From positions 310,001-374,000 of the forward strand of contig NZ_FMAD01000002.1 of NCBI RefSeq assembly GCF_900094595.1: 64,000 nt of DNA. Reading direction: 5' to 3'. Both the position numbers and the translations under genes were made by a program. Shown piece after piece: positions 48,502 to 56,968 of the stretch. Below the pieces are notes generated by a model. That model was not told the origin of the DNA and ran no database searches. It saw nothing but the letters and a program-made list of their open reading frames with translations. The stretch is from Cupriavidus alkaliphilus. GTDB lineage: Bacteria; Pseudomonadota; Gammaproteobacteria; Burkholderiales; Burkholderiaceae. Position 1 is the first letter of the stretch; every line of letters begins with the position of its first letter.

Positions 48502-49122
48502 TCAGGCGCGGCGCTGCGGCAGGATGGCGTCGAGGAACGAGGTGGCGCGGAATTCCAGTTCGGCCACGTAGTCGTCGACGCGGCGGCGGAAGTAGCGCCA
48601 GAAGATCAGCGCCGGGATCGCCACGATCAGGCCGAAGGCGGTGTTGTACAGCGCCACCGAGATGCCGTGCGCCAGCTGCTCGGGGCTGGTGCCGGTGCCG
48701 CCCTGGCTGCCGAAGATCTCGATCATGCCGATCACCGTGCCCAGCAGCCCCATCAGCGGCGCCACCGAGGCGATCGTGCCGAGCGCGTTCAGGTAGCGCT
48801 CGAGCTCGTGCGCGACCACGCGGCCGGCTTCCTCGACCACGTCCTTGGCGGCATCGCGCGAGGTATGCGGCTGCAGCACCACGTGGCGCAGCCCCGCGGC
48901 CAGCACGCGCCCCAGCGGTGAATTCTGTTCCAGCGTGTTGACCACTTCCGGCGTGGCGCGGCGCTGCTGCGCGGCCGCCAGCGCCTCTTCATAGAGCTTG
49001 GCGGGCAGCACCTTGCTGCGCTTGAGGGACAGGAAGCGTTCGACGATCAGCGCCAGGGCGATGACCGAGGCGAGCAACAGCGGCCAGATCGGCCAGCCGG
49101 CCGCTTGAATGATGGAAAACAA
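48502..49122 (-). CDS. exbB: MotA/TolQ/ExbB proton channel family protein
   Basis: ExbB forms the proton channel with ExbD in the inner membrane. The 206-residue protein has a first helix (WPIWPLLLASVIALALIVERFLSL) and the conserved late pair TIASVAPLMGLLGTVIGMIEIF and LAHGISVALYNTAFGLIVAIPALIFWRYFRR. A TTG start at 49122 (FSIIQAAGW) preceded by GGGGG is preferred because it gives the family's normal N-terminus; an ATG at 49197 would add 25 residues of unrelated sequence. The non-coding repeat region begins upstream. Confidence 0.88.
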   Translation of the reverse strand: MFSIIQAAGWPIWPLLLASVIALALIVERFLSLKRSKVLPAKLYEEALAAAQQRRATPEVVNTLEQNSPLGRVLAAGLRHVVLQPHTSRDAAKDVVEEAGRVVAHELERYLNALGTIASVAPLMGLLGTVIGMIEIFGSQGGTGTSPEQLAHGISVALYNTAFGLIVAIPALIFWRYFRRRVDDYVAELEFRATSFLDAILPQRRA

Positions 49123-49327
49123 TTGGACCCCCGGGATCGACAACCGAATTACGAAACCCCAAACCACCAGCCGGCATGCCTTGAGGCGCGTGGGCATGAT
49201 GCCTTGCTGCGCGCTCCGGCATTGCTCTGAAAAAACAGGCGCCACTCTAACCCGCTGCCTGGCGCGCGGCAAGGGACGACGCACGCCTGTCTCCGGCGCG
49301 CATCGTGTCCCTGCCGCGCTGGCTGCC

Positions 49328-49375
49328 GCTTTCCACAGCCGGCAGGGACAGTGTTGTGGATCGATTGTGGAAAGC
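49328..49375. repeat. TCCACA inverted-repeat unit A
   Basis: GCTTTCCACA (49328-49337) and TGTGGAAAGC (49366-49375) are perfect inverted arms around 28 bases. The inner part holds GGGACAGTGTTGTGGA, giving a third TGTGGA core eleven bases (one helical turn) before the right arm. Units B and C have the same layout and the same 28-base spacing. Confidence 0.8.
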
Positions 49376-49543
49376 TGCCGGACAAGCTGGCTAAGCCATT
49401 GATCGGAAAGGGTAAAGCCGATTCTGCTTAAATTTTGTGCAACGAGGCTGGGCAGCGGCTGCGACGCATCCGGCACGTGCAGAGGCGGCGGTTGCCACGG
49501 CGTCCGGGCATGTTTCGGTGCGCAGGCGCACATTTCGAAGCGA

Positions 49544-49589
49544 CTTTCCACAAAGCAGCGGGACAGTACTGTGGAGGGCTTGTGGAAAG
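49544..49589. repeat. TCCACA inverted-repeat unit B
   Basis: CTTTCCACA (49544-49552) and TGTGGAAAG (49581-49589) flank 28 bases containing GGGACAGTACTGTGGA, in which ACAGTACTGT is itself palindromic. Downstream, CATTGATTCCAAAGG resembles the CATTGATCGGAAAGG that follows unit A. Confidence 0.8.
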
Positions 49590-49715
49590 GTGACTGAGAG
49601 GTTTCATAAGTCATTGATTCCAAAGGCACTCCAATCCCTTGCCTAAAAAACAGGCAGACAGGCTTGTTCCCTGCCGGCCGGCGCTGTAGCGGGCTGGCGT
49701 AGTCAAAAGCGGGGT

Positions 49716-49761
49716 TTGTCCACAACGATCAGGGAGAGTACTGTGGATGGCTTGTGGACAA
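49716..49761. repeat. TCCACA inverted-repeat unit C
   Basis: TTGTCCACA (49716-49724) and TGTGGACAA (49753-49761) flank 28 bases containing GGGAGAGTACTGTGGA. Both arms match the DnaA box TTATCCACA at eight of nine positions, the best of the three units. Confidence 0.8.
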
Positions 49762-49961
49762 ATCCGGGAGAAGATACTCAAGCTGTTGAATATCAAAGGG
49801 TTTTTTGGCGCTGCCGAGAAAATGTGCAAATGCAGCAGAAGCGTTCCGGGAAGGTGCCGGTTTCAGGCCCCCGTTGGCCGGGCGCAGGGCGAGGCGCTTG
49901 GCGCATCCGATAAGCGGACTAGGCGCCACGCCTACCCAGAAAATGTCCTATGCGCCGCATT

Positions 49962-49996
49962 TTATCCAGAGAAGCTGTGGATAACTTTGTGAACAA
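49962..49996. other. cluster of DnaA-box-like 9-mers, one perfect
   Basis: TTATCCAGA at 49962-49970 matches the DnaA box at eight of nine positions. TGTGGATAA at 49976-49984 is the exact reverse complement of TTATCCACA. TGTGAACAA at 49988-49996 (reverse TTGTTCACA) is a weaker match. The first two face each other across five bases. Confidence 0.7.
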
Positions 49997-50012
49997 GCTC
50001 TTGGCCGGGCAT

Positions 50013-50095
50013 GTAAGTGGTTGATGCAAAAGAGAAATGGTTATATTGCCTAATTTTTGTTGTGTTCATAAACCACATAAGAATCAAAGGCTTGC
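50013..50095. other. AT-rich tract next to the DnaA-box-like cluster
   Basis: This tract is rich in A and T runs (TTATATTGCC, TAATTTTTG, GTTCATAAACC) in an otherwise GC-rich chromosome. It follows the DnaA-box-like cluster within 20 bases, as a duplex unwinding element would. It may instead be only the xseA promoter region. Confidence 0.5.
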
Positions 50096-50205
50096 ACGAA
50101 TCCATGCGGCTTCCAGGGTGGCCGTCGTCCATCAGTGATACCCCCTTGACATTGCAGTTATGCTGTGGACATGTCTGATCCACGCCGCGTGCCCGCGGCT
50201 TCGCC

Positions 50206-51591
50206 ATGTCTGACTTGCCGAATTTTTCGCGTGACCCTTCCACCACTACGCCGCGCAGCGGCCGCGAGGTAATCCCCGTCGGCGAACTCAACCACGCGAT
50301 CGCACGCGTGCTCGAACGCAGTTTCCCGCTCGCCTGGGTACGGGGCGAAATCTCAAACTTCACGCGCGCCGCCAGCGGCCACTGGTATTTCTCGCTGAAG
50401 GACGCGCGTGCGCAGATCCGCTGCGTGATGTTCCGCGGGCGCAACCTGCATGTCGACTTCCAGCCGCGCGAGGGCGAGGCGGTCGAAGTGCGCGCCGTGG
50501 TCTCGATGTACGAAGCGCGCGGCGAGCTGCAACTGGGGGTCGAGGCCATGCGCCGCGCCGGCCTCGGCAACCTCTATGAAGCCTTCCTGCGGCTCAAGGA
50601 AAAGCTGTCGCAGGCCGGCCTGTTCGCGCCGGAGCGCAAGCGCCCGATCCCGGCGCAGCCGCGCACCATCGGCGTGATCACGTCATTGCAGGCGGCGGCA
50701 TTGCGCGATGTGCTGAGCACGCTGCGGCGGCGTGCGCCGCATGTGCCGGTGGTGGTCTATCCGGTGCCGGTGCAGGGCACGGGCGCGGCGCAGAAGATCG
50801 CGGACATGCTCGACGCGGCGGCCGCACGCGCCGAATGCGACGTGCTGATCCTGTGCCGCGGCGGCGGCAGCATCGAAGACCTGTGGTCGTTCAATGAAGA
50901 GGTGGTGGCGCAGGCGATCGCGCGCTGCACGCTGCCGGTGGTATCCGGCGTCGGCCACGAGACCGATTTCACCATCGCCGATTTTGTCGCCGACGTGCGC
51001 GCGCCGACGCCCACCGGCGCGGCCGAGCTGGTCAGCCCCGATCGCGCGCACCTGCTGGCGCAGACGCTGCGCGCGCGCGATGCGCTCAGGCAATGCCTGC
51101 GCCGCGGGCTGGACCTGCGCGCGCAACACCTGGACTGGCTGGCGCGGCGCGTGCGCAGCCCGCAGGCACAGCTGCAGGAGCGCCGCGCGCAGGTCGACAA
51201 TCTGGCGCGACATTTGCGGTCGGCATTGCGTGACACCGTGGTGTCGCAGCGCCATCGCCACCAGTTGCTGGCGATGCGCTGGCGCGCATGCCGCCCCGAC
51301 GCCGCCGCGGCCCACGCCGACGTGGCGCGCCTCTGGCAGCGGCTGCAGGCGGCCGCGCTGCGCCAGCACGAGCGCGCGGGCCAGCGCCTGGCGCGCAGCG
51401 CCGGCGCGCTCGAGTTGCTGGCGCCGCAACGCACACTCGAACGCGGCTATGCGGTGCTGCTTGACCAGCGCGGACGCGCGCTGCGCGCTCCCGCCGAGAT
51501 CCGCGCCGGCAGCGTGGTCGAAGCGCACCTGGCCGAAGGCGTGGCCGACCTGGCGATCGCCGGCGTGCAGGCCAAGCTGCCGGAATTCTGA
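50206..51591 (+). CDS. xseA: exodeoxyribonuclease VII large subunit
   Basis: XseA is the catalytic subunit of exonuclease VII, which degrades single-stranded DNA in repair. The 461-residue protein has the N-terminal OB fold ([51 protein letters not shown]), the catalytic core [46 protein letters not shown], and [18 protein letters not shown], followed by a long coiled coil. It starts right after the non-coding region and is followed by sodB 200 bases later. Confidence 0.95.
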   Translation: MSDLPNFSRDPSTTTPRSGREVIPVGELNHAIARVLERSFPLAWVRGEISNFTRAASGHWYFSLKDARAQIRCVMFRGRNLHVDFQPREGEAVEVRAVVSMYEARGELQLGVEAMRRAGLGNLYEAFLRLKEKLSQAGLFAPERKRPIPAQPRTIGVITSLQAAALRDVLSTLRRRAPHVPVVVYPVPVQGTGAAQKIADMLDAAAARAECDVLILCRGGGSIEDLWSFNEEVVAQAIARCTLPVVSGVGHETDFTIADFVADVRAPTPTGAAELVSPDRAHLLAQTLRARDALRQCLRRGLDLRAQHLDWLARRVRSPQAQLQERRAQVDNLARHLRSALRDTVVSQRHRHQLLAMRWRACRPDAAAAHADVARLWQRLQAAALRQHERAGQRLARSAGALELLAPQRTLERGYAVLLDQRGRALRAPAEIRAGSVVEAHLAEGVADLAIAGVQAKLPEF

Positions 51592-51718
51592 GCCGCCGCG
51601 CGGCGCCGGGAACGCCTCCCATTCGCGTGCGGCACAGGTCCGAAAGGACGCGCCGAAATCTCCCGGAAAGCCGCGCGCGGACAAACTAACATCGGAGCAG
51701 GGGGCTTTGCGCCGCGGT

Positions 51719-51747
51719 TTGCGCGGGTCTTGCAAGTCCCCTACAAT
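51719..51747 (+). promoter_or_regulatory. candidate sodB promoter
   Basis: TTGCGC and TACAAT are separated by 17 bases. The predicted start would lie about 38 bases before the sodB ATG. Confidence 0.45.
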
Positions 51748-51791
51748 CGGCAATTCCGGACCCTACAACCCCAACCCACAGAGACAGAACA

Positions 51792-52373
51792 ATGGAACAC
51801 AAGCTCCCCCCGCTTCCGTACGCGCATGATGCCCTGGCTCCGCACATCTCCAAGGAGACCCTGGAGTTCCATCATGACAAGCACCACCAGACCTACGTCA
51901 CCAACCTGAACAACCTCATCAAGGGCACCGAGTTCGAGAACGCGACCCTGGAAGAGATCGTCAAGAAGTCGTCGGGCGGCATCTTCAACAACGCCGCCCA
52001 GGTGTGGAACCACACCTTCTACTGGGACTCGCTGAAGCCCAACGGCGGCGGCCAGCCGACCGGCGCACTGGCCGATGCCATCAACGCCAAGTGGGGCTCG
52101 TTCGACAAGTTCAAGGAAGAGTTCACCAAGGTTGCCGTCGGCACCTTCGGTTCGGGCTGGGCCTGGCTGGTCAAGAAGGCCGACGGCTCGCTGGACCTGG
52201 TGTCCACCTCCAACGCCGCCACGCCGCTGACCACGGACGCCAAGCCGCTGCTGACCTGCGACGTGTGGGAACACGCCTACTACATCGACTACCGCAATGC
52301 CCGCCCGAAGTACGTCGAGGCATTCTGGAATGTCGTGAACTGGGACTTCGCCGGCAAGAACTTCGCTGGCTGA
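51792..52373 (+). CDS. sodB: iron superoxide dismutase
   Basis: SodB dismutates superoxide in the cytoplasm. The 193-residue protein has the metal ligands in [13 protein letters not shown], the NHTFYWDSL segment, and the [18 protein letters not shown] motif with Asp and His ligands. The [11 protein letters not shown] and TFGSGWAWL segments fit the iron-type enzyme rather than the manganese form, though this is a family guess. It has its own promoter and a strong terminator, so it is a single-gene unit. Confidence 0.96.
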   Translation: MEHKLPPLPYAHDALAPHISKETLEFHHDKHHQTYVTNLNNLIKGTEFENATLEEIVKKSSGGIFNNAAQVWNHTFYWDSLKPNGGGQPTGALADAINAKWGSFDKFKEEFTKVAVGTFGSGWAWLVKKADGSLDLVSTSNAATPLTTDAKPLLTCDVWEHAYYIDYRNARPKYVEAFWNVVNWDFAGKNFAG

Positions 52374-52401
52374 TCCACGGATCGTCCGCACCGCAGAAAT
52401 C

Positions 52402-52427
52402 AAAAAAGGGCCGCCAGGCCCTTTTTT
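52402..52427 (+). terminator. intrinsic terminator after sodB
   Basis: AAAAAAGGGCC and GGCCCTTTTTT pair around GCCA, ending in a T-run. It lies about 30 bases after the sodB stop. Confidence 0.93.
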
Positions 52428-52836
52428 GTTGCCCTCCGATTCCGCACTTCGCGCACGCTCCGCGCACTTCCCGCATTGCCTGTGTTCACGGCGTCCCATG
52501 GCTGGAACACAGCGACACACCAGCGCCGACTACCGGGTCCCGCGCCCGCGCCCTAAGCTGCGGATGTCCATGCCAGCAGGGTCCGCCATCACGATAACAA
52601 ATCGATATGGTGACCAAAAGAAAATGCGAATGGACGCTGCGATACCCGATTTCTAGAATCCCCTCACGCTGCATCGCCGCGTACATCCGCCGCATGAGAT
52701 AGCGCAATCAAGAATCCAGAAATTGCTGATGCCGTAGTCCGGGCAGGGGTTGCTGCTGCCCGCGATTTCGTGCACGGGGCGGGGCAGGCATCCCCGTATC
52801 GATTCGGACAGGCGCAAGACAGACACTGGAGACAAC
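52428..52836. other. intergenic region between sodB and the porin gene
   Basis: No gene is convincing in these 409 bases. The middle part (52590-52660) is AT-richer and holds a candidate porin promoter, listed separately. The predicted 5' leader of the porin mRNA would be about 170 bases long, long enough for small-RNA control, but no such site was identified. Confidence 0.45.
52630..52659 (+). promoter_or_regulatory. candidate porin promoter
   Basis: ATGGAC (52630-52635) and TAGAAT (52654-52659) are 18 bases apart. The same TGGACGCT and CTAGAAT words recur upstream of the genes at 41071 and 59218. Confidence 0.35.
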
Positions 52837-53931
52837 ATGAAGAACCCCCTTGCGGGCGCCACCTTTGCGGCGCTCGCGGCCTGCTGCACCGTCGCTTCGG
52901 CGCAGAACCACGTCACGCTGTATGGCCGGCTGAATACGTCGATGGAATATTCGGATGCGTCGACGGCGACCGACGGCACCAGGCTGGACGGCACCGGCCG
53001 CCTCACCAACAACCGCTCGGTGTTCGGCATGCGCGGCGAGGAAGCGCTGTATGGCAGCCTCAAGGCGATCTGGCAGATCGAAAGCAATATCTCGCTGGAC
53101 ACGGGCAGCGGGCAACTGGCCAGCCGCAATACCCGCCTTGGACTGGCCGGCTCAGCCGGCAGCTTTTTCATGGGCAACTGGACCACGCCCTACCTGGAAG
53201 CCACGTCTTCCTACGACCCGTTCTATCCGACCACCGCGGGCTACATGGCGCTGATCGGCAATGGCTCGACGCCGACTTCCGACAACATCCAGGACACCAG
53301 CGCCTTCGATCGCCGCCAGAAGAACAGCCTGCACTACCGCAGCCCGAAGTGGAACGGCTTCAGCGGCGGCGTGACCTGGGGCGTCAATGAAGAGCGCGCC
53401 ACGGTGCCGCGCAACCCCAGCCTGTGGTCGTTCGCCGGGGCCTATGACAACGGCCCGCTGAACGTGGTGCTGGCCTACGAGCGCCACAACAACTACCAGG
53501 CCGCGGGCCGCGACGACGAAGGCATGAAGATCGGCCTGTCGTACCAGTTCCCGACCACCAGGGTGTCCGCCATCTACGAGCGGCTGCACTACCGCACCGC
53601 CACCGGCGACCTCAAGCGCGATGCCTACTACGCCTCGGTGGTGCAGAAGCTGTGGACCGGCAGCCTGCGTGCGGGCGTCGGCTTTGCCGGCAATGGCCGC
53701 GGCAGCGCCACCGAGACCGTCGGCTTCTTCCGCAGCGGTCCGGATACGGGCGCGGTGCAGGCCACGCTTGGCTACGAATACCCCCTGTCGAAGCGCACCT
53801 CGGTGTTCGGCTTCTACAGCCGCATCTTCAACAAGAAAAACGCGACCTACGACTTTGCCATCAACGAGCTGGGCATTTCCGCCGGCGCCGATCCGCAGAC
53901 CTTTGCACTGGGCATGCGCCACGTGTTCTGA
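52837..53931 (+). CDS. outer-membrane porin of the Gram-negative (Bordetella-type) family
   Basis: This 364-residue outer-membrane beta-barrel has a signal peptide ending TVASA (about residue 22) and a mature start QNHVTLYGRLNTSMEYSD, diagnostic of the Burkholderiales porin family. GLAGSAGSFFMGNWTTPY, NSLHYRSPKWNGFSGGVTW and the C-terminal strand ending in MRHVF with the terminal phenylalanine are intact. GGAGA precedes the ATG by six bases. It stands before a Bug protein and an exported amidohydrolase, possibly to admit their ligand. Confidence 0.94.
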   Translation: MKNPLAGATFAALAACCTVASAQNHVTLYGRLNTSMEYSDASTATDGTRLDGTGRLTNNRSVFGMRGEEALYGSLKAIWQIESNISLDTGSGQLASRNTRLGLAGSAGSFFMGNWTTPYLEATSSYDPFYPTTAGYMALIGNGSTPTSDNIQDTSAFDRRQKNSLHYRSPKWNGFSGGVTWGVNEERATVPRNPSLWSFAGAYDNGPLNVVLAYERHNNYQAAGRDDEGMKIGLSYQFPTTRVSAIYERLHYRTATGDLKRDAYYASVVQKLWTGSLRAGVGFAGNGRGSATETVGFFRSGPDTGAVQATLGYEYPLSKRTSVFGFYSRIFNKKNATYDFAINELGISAGADPQTFALGMRHVF

Positions 53932-53984
53932 ACGCGCTGCGCCCCAGGCCATTAGCAAGATCCCCAGGATCCAGGAGACCCCAC

Positions 53985-54965
53985 ATGAAATTCCGCCACA
54001 TGCTGCACGCGGCGCTGGCCGCCGCACTGTGCCTGTCGCTGCTGCCGGGCGCGGCGCACGCCGACGCCTATCCCGACAAGCCGATCCGCATGGTGGTGCC
54101 GTTTGCCGCCGGCAGCGCCACCGACCTGCTCGCGCGCATCGTCAGCGCCGAGATGAGCGCCTCGTCGAACATGCAGATCGTCGTCGACAACCGGCCCGGC
54201 GCCGGCGGCACCATCGGCACCGCGGTGGTGGCCAAGGCGCCCGCTGACGGCTACACGCTGCTGCTGACGTCCGCCGGCCATGCCGTCAATCCCACGCTCT
54301 ATCCGAAGCTGCCGTACGACACCACGCGCGACCTGAAGGGCATCTCGACCGTGGCGACCATGCCCTACCTGCTGGTGGTCAGCGCCTCCAGCCCGTACCG
54401 CACGCTCAAGGACCTGCTGGCCGCCGCGCGCGCCAGGCCGGATTCGGTCACCTACAGCTCGGCGGGCAGCGGCAGCTCGTCGCACCTGAGCGGCGAGCTG
54501 TTCGACGTGACCGCGGGCGTGCAGACCCGGCATATCCCGTACAAGGGCGCGCCGGCCGCGATCACCGACGTGATCAGCGGACGCGTCGACATGTTCTTCG
54601 CCCCGTCGATCACCGCGCTGCAGTTCGTCAAGGACGGCAAGCTGCGCATCCTCGGCGTAGCCACGGCGGCGCGGGTGCCGTCGCTGCCGGACGTGCCCAC
54701 CATCGCCGAGGCGGGGGTGCCGGGCTATGTGTTCGATGCCTGGTTCGGCGTGCTGGCGCCGGCGGGCACGCCCAAGGAGATCGTGGCGCGCCTGAACACG
54801 GCGATGCAGCAGGCGCTGGGCGCGCCGGCGACGCGCGACAAGCTGATGGCGCAAGGCGCCGAGGCCAAGCCATCGACCCCGGCCGCGTTCGACAGGCTGA
54901 TCGCCGCCGACATCGCCAAGCTCGAGCCCATCGTCAAGCGCTCGGGCGCGCAGCCTGGCCAGTAA
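53985..54965 (+). CDS. Bug/TctC-family tripartite tricarboxylate transporter binding protein
   Basis: This 326-residue periplasmic protein has a signal peptide ending AAHAD (about residue 27) and a mature start AYPDKPIRMVVPFAAGSATDLLAR. DNRPGAGGTIGTAVVAKAPADGYTLLL, RHIPYKGAPAAITDVI and VPTIAEAGVPGY follow. AGGAGA lies eight bases before the ATG. The gene starts 53 bases after the porin and ends 60 bases before the amidohydrolase, so all three may be cotranscribed. The second-lobe hinge SSAGSGSSSHLSGELF is typical. Confidence 0.93.
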   Translation: MKFRHMLHAALAAALCLSLLPGAAHADAYPDKPIRMVVPFAAGSATDLLARIVSAEMSASSNMQIVVDNRPGAGGTIGTAVVAKAPADGYTLLLTSAGHAVNPTLYPKLPYDTTRDLKGISTVATMPYLLVVSASSPYRTLKDLLAAARARPDSVTYSSAGSGSSSHLSGELFDVTAGVQTRHIPYKGAPAAITDVISGRVDMFFAPSITALQFVKDGKLRILGVATAARVPSLPDVPTIAEAGVPGYVFDAWFGVLAPAGTPKEIVARLNTAMQQALGAPATRDKLMAQGAEAKPSTPAAFDRLIAADIAKLEPIVKRSGAQPGQ

Positions 54966-55025
54966 CACGGGGGCGCTGGCGCCCGCTCTCCGGGCGCCGC
55001 TTCCACTCACACACGGAATACCGTT

Positions 55026-56738
55026 ATGCGATGCATTGCACGGGCCCTGGCGCATGCCATGGCGGTTGGTTGCCTGATGGCGGCCTGGGGAACACCGGCG
55101 CAGGCCGCCGCCGCGCATGCGGACCGGATCCTGGTCAACGGCACGGTGCTCACCATGGACGCCGCCGACACGGTGGCGCAGGCCATTGCCATCCGCGGCG
55201 AGCGCATCGTCGCAGTAGGCGCCAACCCGCAGATCCGCCGCCTGGCCGGTCCGGCTACCGAGGTGATCGACCTGCGCGGGCGCACCGTGATTCCCGGGCT
55301 GATCGACACCCATATCCACGCCATCCGCGGCGGCCAGAGCTATGCCTTCGAGACCTACTGGTACGAAGGCGAAACCACCAGCCTGGCCGCCGGGCTGGCG
55401 CAGCTGCGGCAGACCGCGCAGGCGCGCGGCCCGGGCAAGTGGGTGGCCGTGACCGGTTCGTGGCACCCCGACCAGTTCACCGAGAAACGCGCACCGACGC
55501 CGGCTGAGCTGACGGCGCTGCTGCCCGACAATCCGGCCTACGTGCAGTACCTGTACGACTACGCGCTGGTCAACGCCAAGGCGATCGAGGTGCTCGGGCT
55601 CGACCAGCCCGACGCGCTGCCGCCCGGCATCCGCATGGAGCGCGACAGCGAAGGCCGTCTCACCGGCCGGATCTTCGGCGCGATCCGGCCGCTGTCGGCA
55701 CTGTTCGGGCGCATCCTGGCGCAGAGCCAGGTCGATGCCAAGGCCAGCCTGCAGGCCTTCTTCGGCCGGTTGAACCGCCTCGGTGTCACCGCGCTGATCG
55801 ACCCGACCGCCGGTCCGGGCGCTGCGTACGATCCGCTGTTCGCACTGTGGCGCGAAGACCGGCTGTCGGTGCGGGTCGGCTATCGCATCCCCACCCTGGT
55901 CGCGGGCAACGAGGCCGAGTGGTTCCGCAATACGCTGGCCTACCTGCCGCCGCGCATGGGCGACGGCAGGCTGCGTTTCCTCGGGCCGGGCGAGATGCTG
56001 GTGCATGGCATGGACGACGGCGTCACCATGGGCCCCGGCTTCCGCCCCGCGGCGAAGGATCGCGAGGAGCTGCTCAAGGTTGCCACCTTTGCCGCCAGCC
56101 GCGGCTATCCGGTGGAGATCCACGCTTATACCGACGATGCCGCCAACGCGATCCTCGATGTCTTCGAGGAAGTGGCAAGACACCATGACCTGGGCAAGCT
56201 GCGCTGGGCCATGGCCCACCTGAACACCGGCAAGCCCGAGACCTTCCGGCGCATGAAGTCGCTAGGGTTGGCCTACACGGTGCAGATGGGGCCGTACTTC
56301 GAGGCCGGCGCCATCGGCCATGCCAATGGCCATCATGTGGCCGAAGCCGCGCCGCCGGTGCGGCTGGCCCTGCAGCAAGGGCTGAAGGTGGCAGGGGGGA
56401 CGGATGCCACGCGCATCGGTATCCCGGGCGTCTGGCGTGCGCTGGAGTTCCATGTCGGCGGCTATTCGATTGGCAGGGAGGTTCGGCGTAATGCAGATTT
56501 CCGGCTTTCGCGGCTGGAGGCGTTGCGGCTTTACACCGCCAATGCGGCGTGGATTTCGTTCGACGAGGGGTCGCGTGGCACGCTGGAGGCTGGGAAGTTG
56601 GCTGACCTGGCGGTGCTGGACAAGCCTTACCTGACCGTGCCGGTGGAGGATATTCACCGTATCCGGTCGGTCTTGACGATGGTCGATGGGAAGGTGGTGC
56701 ATTTGGATGGGGGTTTTGCTGCGCGCACGGTGCGGTAG
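55026..56738 (+). CDS. exported amidohydrolase of the YtcJ-like amidohydrolase 3 type
   Basis: This 570-residue metal-dependent hydrolase has a signal peptide (ALAHAMAVGCLMAAWGTPAQAAA) and the amidohydrolase motifs RILVNGTVLTMDAADTVAQAIAIRGERIVAVG, GRTVIPGLIDTHIH with the HxH metal ligands, VEIHAYTDDAANAIL, and GGTDATRIGIPG with the aspartate ligand. SLARLEALRLYT-like and LEAGKLADLAVLDKPYL ends are typical. The last 90 codons use noticeably more T and G-ending codons than the rest. The substrate is unknown, but a periplasmic enzyme beside a binding protein suggests processing of an imported amide or ester. Confidence 0.9.
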   Translation: MRCIARALAHAMAVGCLMAAWGTPAQAAAAHADRILVNGTVLTMDAADTVAQAIAIRGERIVAVGANPQIRRLAGPATEVIDLRGRTVIPGLIDTHIHAIRGGQSYAFETYWYEGETTSLAAGLAQLRQTAQARGPGKWVAVTGSWHPDQFTEKRAPTPAELTALLPDNPAYVQYLYDYALVNAKAIEVLGLDQPDALPPGIRMERDSEGRLTGRIFGAIRPLSALFGRILAQSQVDAKASLQAFFGRLNRLGVTALIDPTAGPGAAYDPLFALWREDRLSVRVGYRIPTLVAGNEAEWFRNTLAYLPPRMGDGRLRFLGPGEMLVHGMDDGVTMGPGFRPAAKDREELLKVATFAASRGYPVEIHAYTDDAANAILDVFEEVARHHDLGKLRWAMAHLNTGKPETFRRMKSLGLAYTVQMGPYFEAGAIGHANGHHVAEAAPPVRLALQQGLKVAGGTDATRIGIPGVWRALEFHVGGYSIGREVRRNADFRLSRLEALRLYTANAAWISFDEGSRGTLEAGKLADLAVLDKPYLTVPVEDIHRIRSVLTMVDGKVVHLDGGFAARTVR

Positions 56739-56794
56739 GTGTTTGTCGTGGGGATGGGGTGGGTGTTGCGTTGATCGGCAAACACAGTGCGGGA

Positions 56795-56854
56795 TTGGTG
56801 ACATGCTGTCGGCTGTTGAACCAGGCGGTTCAAAAGCCGACTGCATGTCACCAA
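56795..56854. repeat. 60-base near-perfect inverted repeat after the amidohydrolase gene
   Basis: Two 28-base arms (TTGGTGACATGC... and ...GCATGTCACCAA) pair with two mismatches around AGGC. It lies 56 bases after the amidohydrolase stop, in a 230-base gap before the convergent LysR gene. The stem is longer than usual for a terminator and lacks a T-run, so it could be a mobile-element remnant or an RNA-end structure. Confidence 0.8.
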
Positions 56855-56968
56855 CAGCGCCCACCCCCAAAAACCAAAAGCAGCCCACCAGCTACGCTGT
56901 CGAAACAGCCACGCCCGCCAGGGACGGCGACCAATCGCATGCCATGCAAGCCAAATCAGCCACGCCCA

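Larger units (their letters stand above)
49123..50205. other. 1.1-kb non-coding region with DnaA-box-like repeats
   Basis: No gene could be supported between the divergent exbB and xseA starts. The stretch contains three units with TCCACA cores (49328, 49544, 49716), a cluster of DnaA-box-like 9-mers (49962-49996), and an AT-rich tract (50013-50095), each listed separately. Its base composition is noticeably less GC-rich than the rest of the window. It must also hold the exbB and xseA promoters. Confidence 0.75.

Noticed and set aside
49328..49761. Array of inverted repeats as a CRISPR
   Set aside because: Units are 172-216 bases apart, few, palindromic around a fixed 28-base inner part and lack unique spacers of equal size.
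49611..49992. Short open frames in the repeat region between exbB and xseA
   Set aside because: They cross the repeat units, lack ribosome-binding sites and have unusual composition for this chromosome; treated as non-coding.
52486..52707. Small reverse frame between sodB and the porin gene
   Set aside because: It covers the predicted porin promoter and its sequence is not like any known family.
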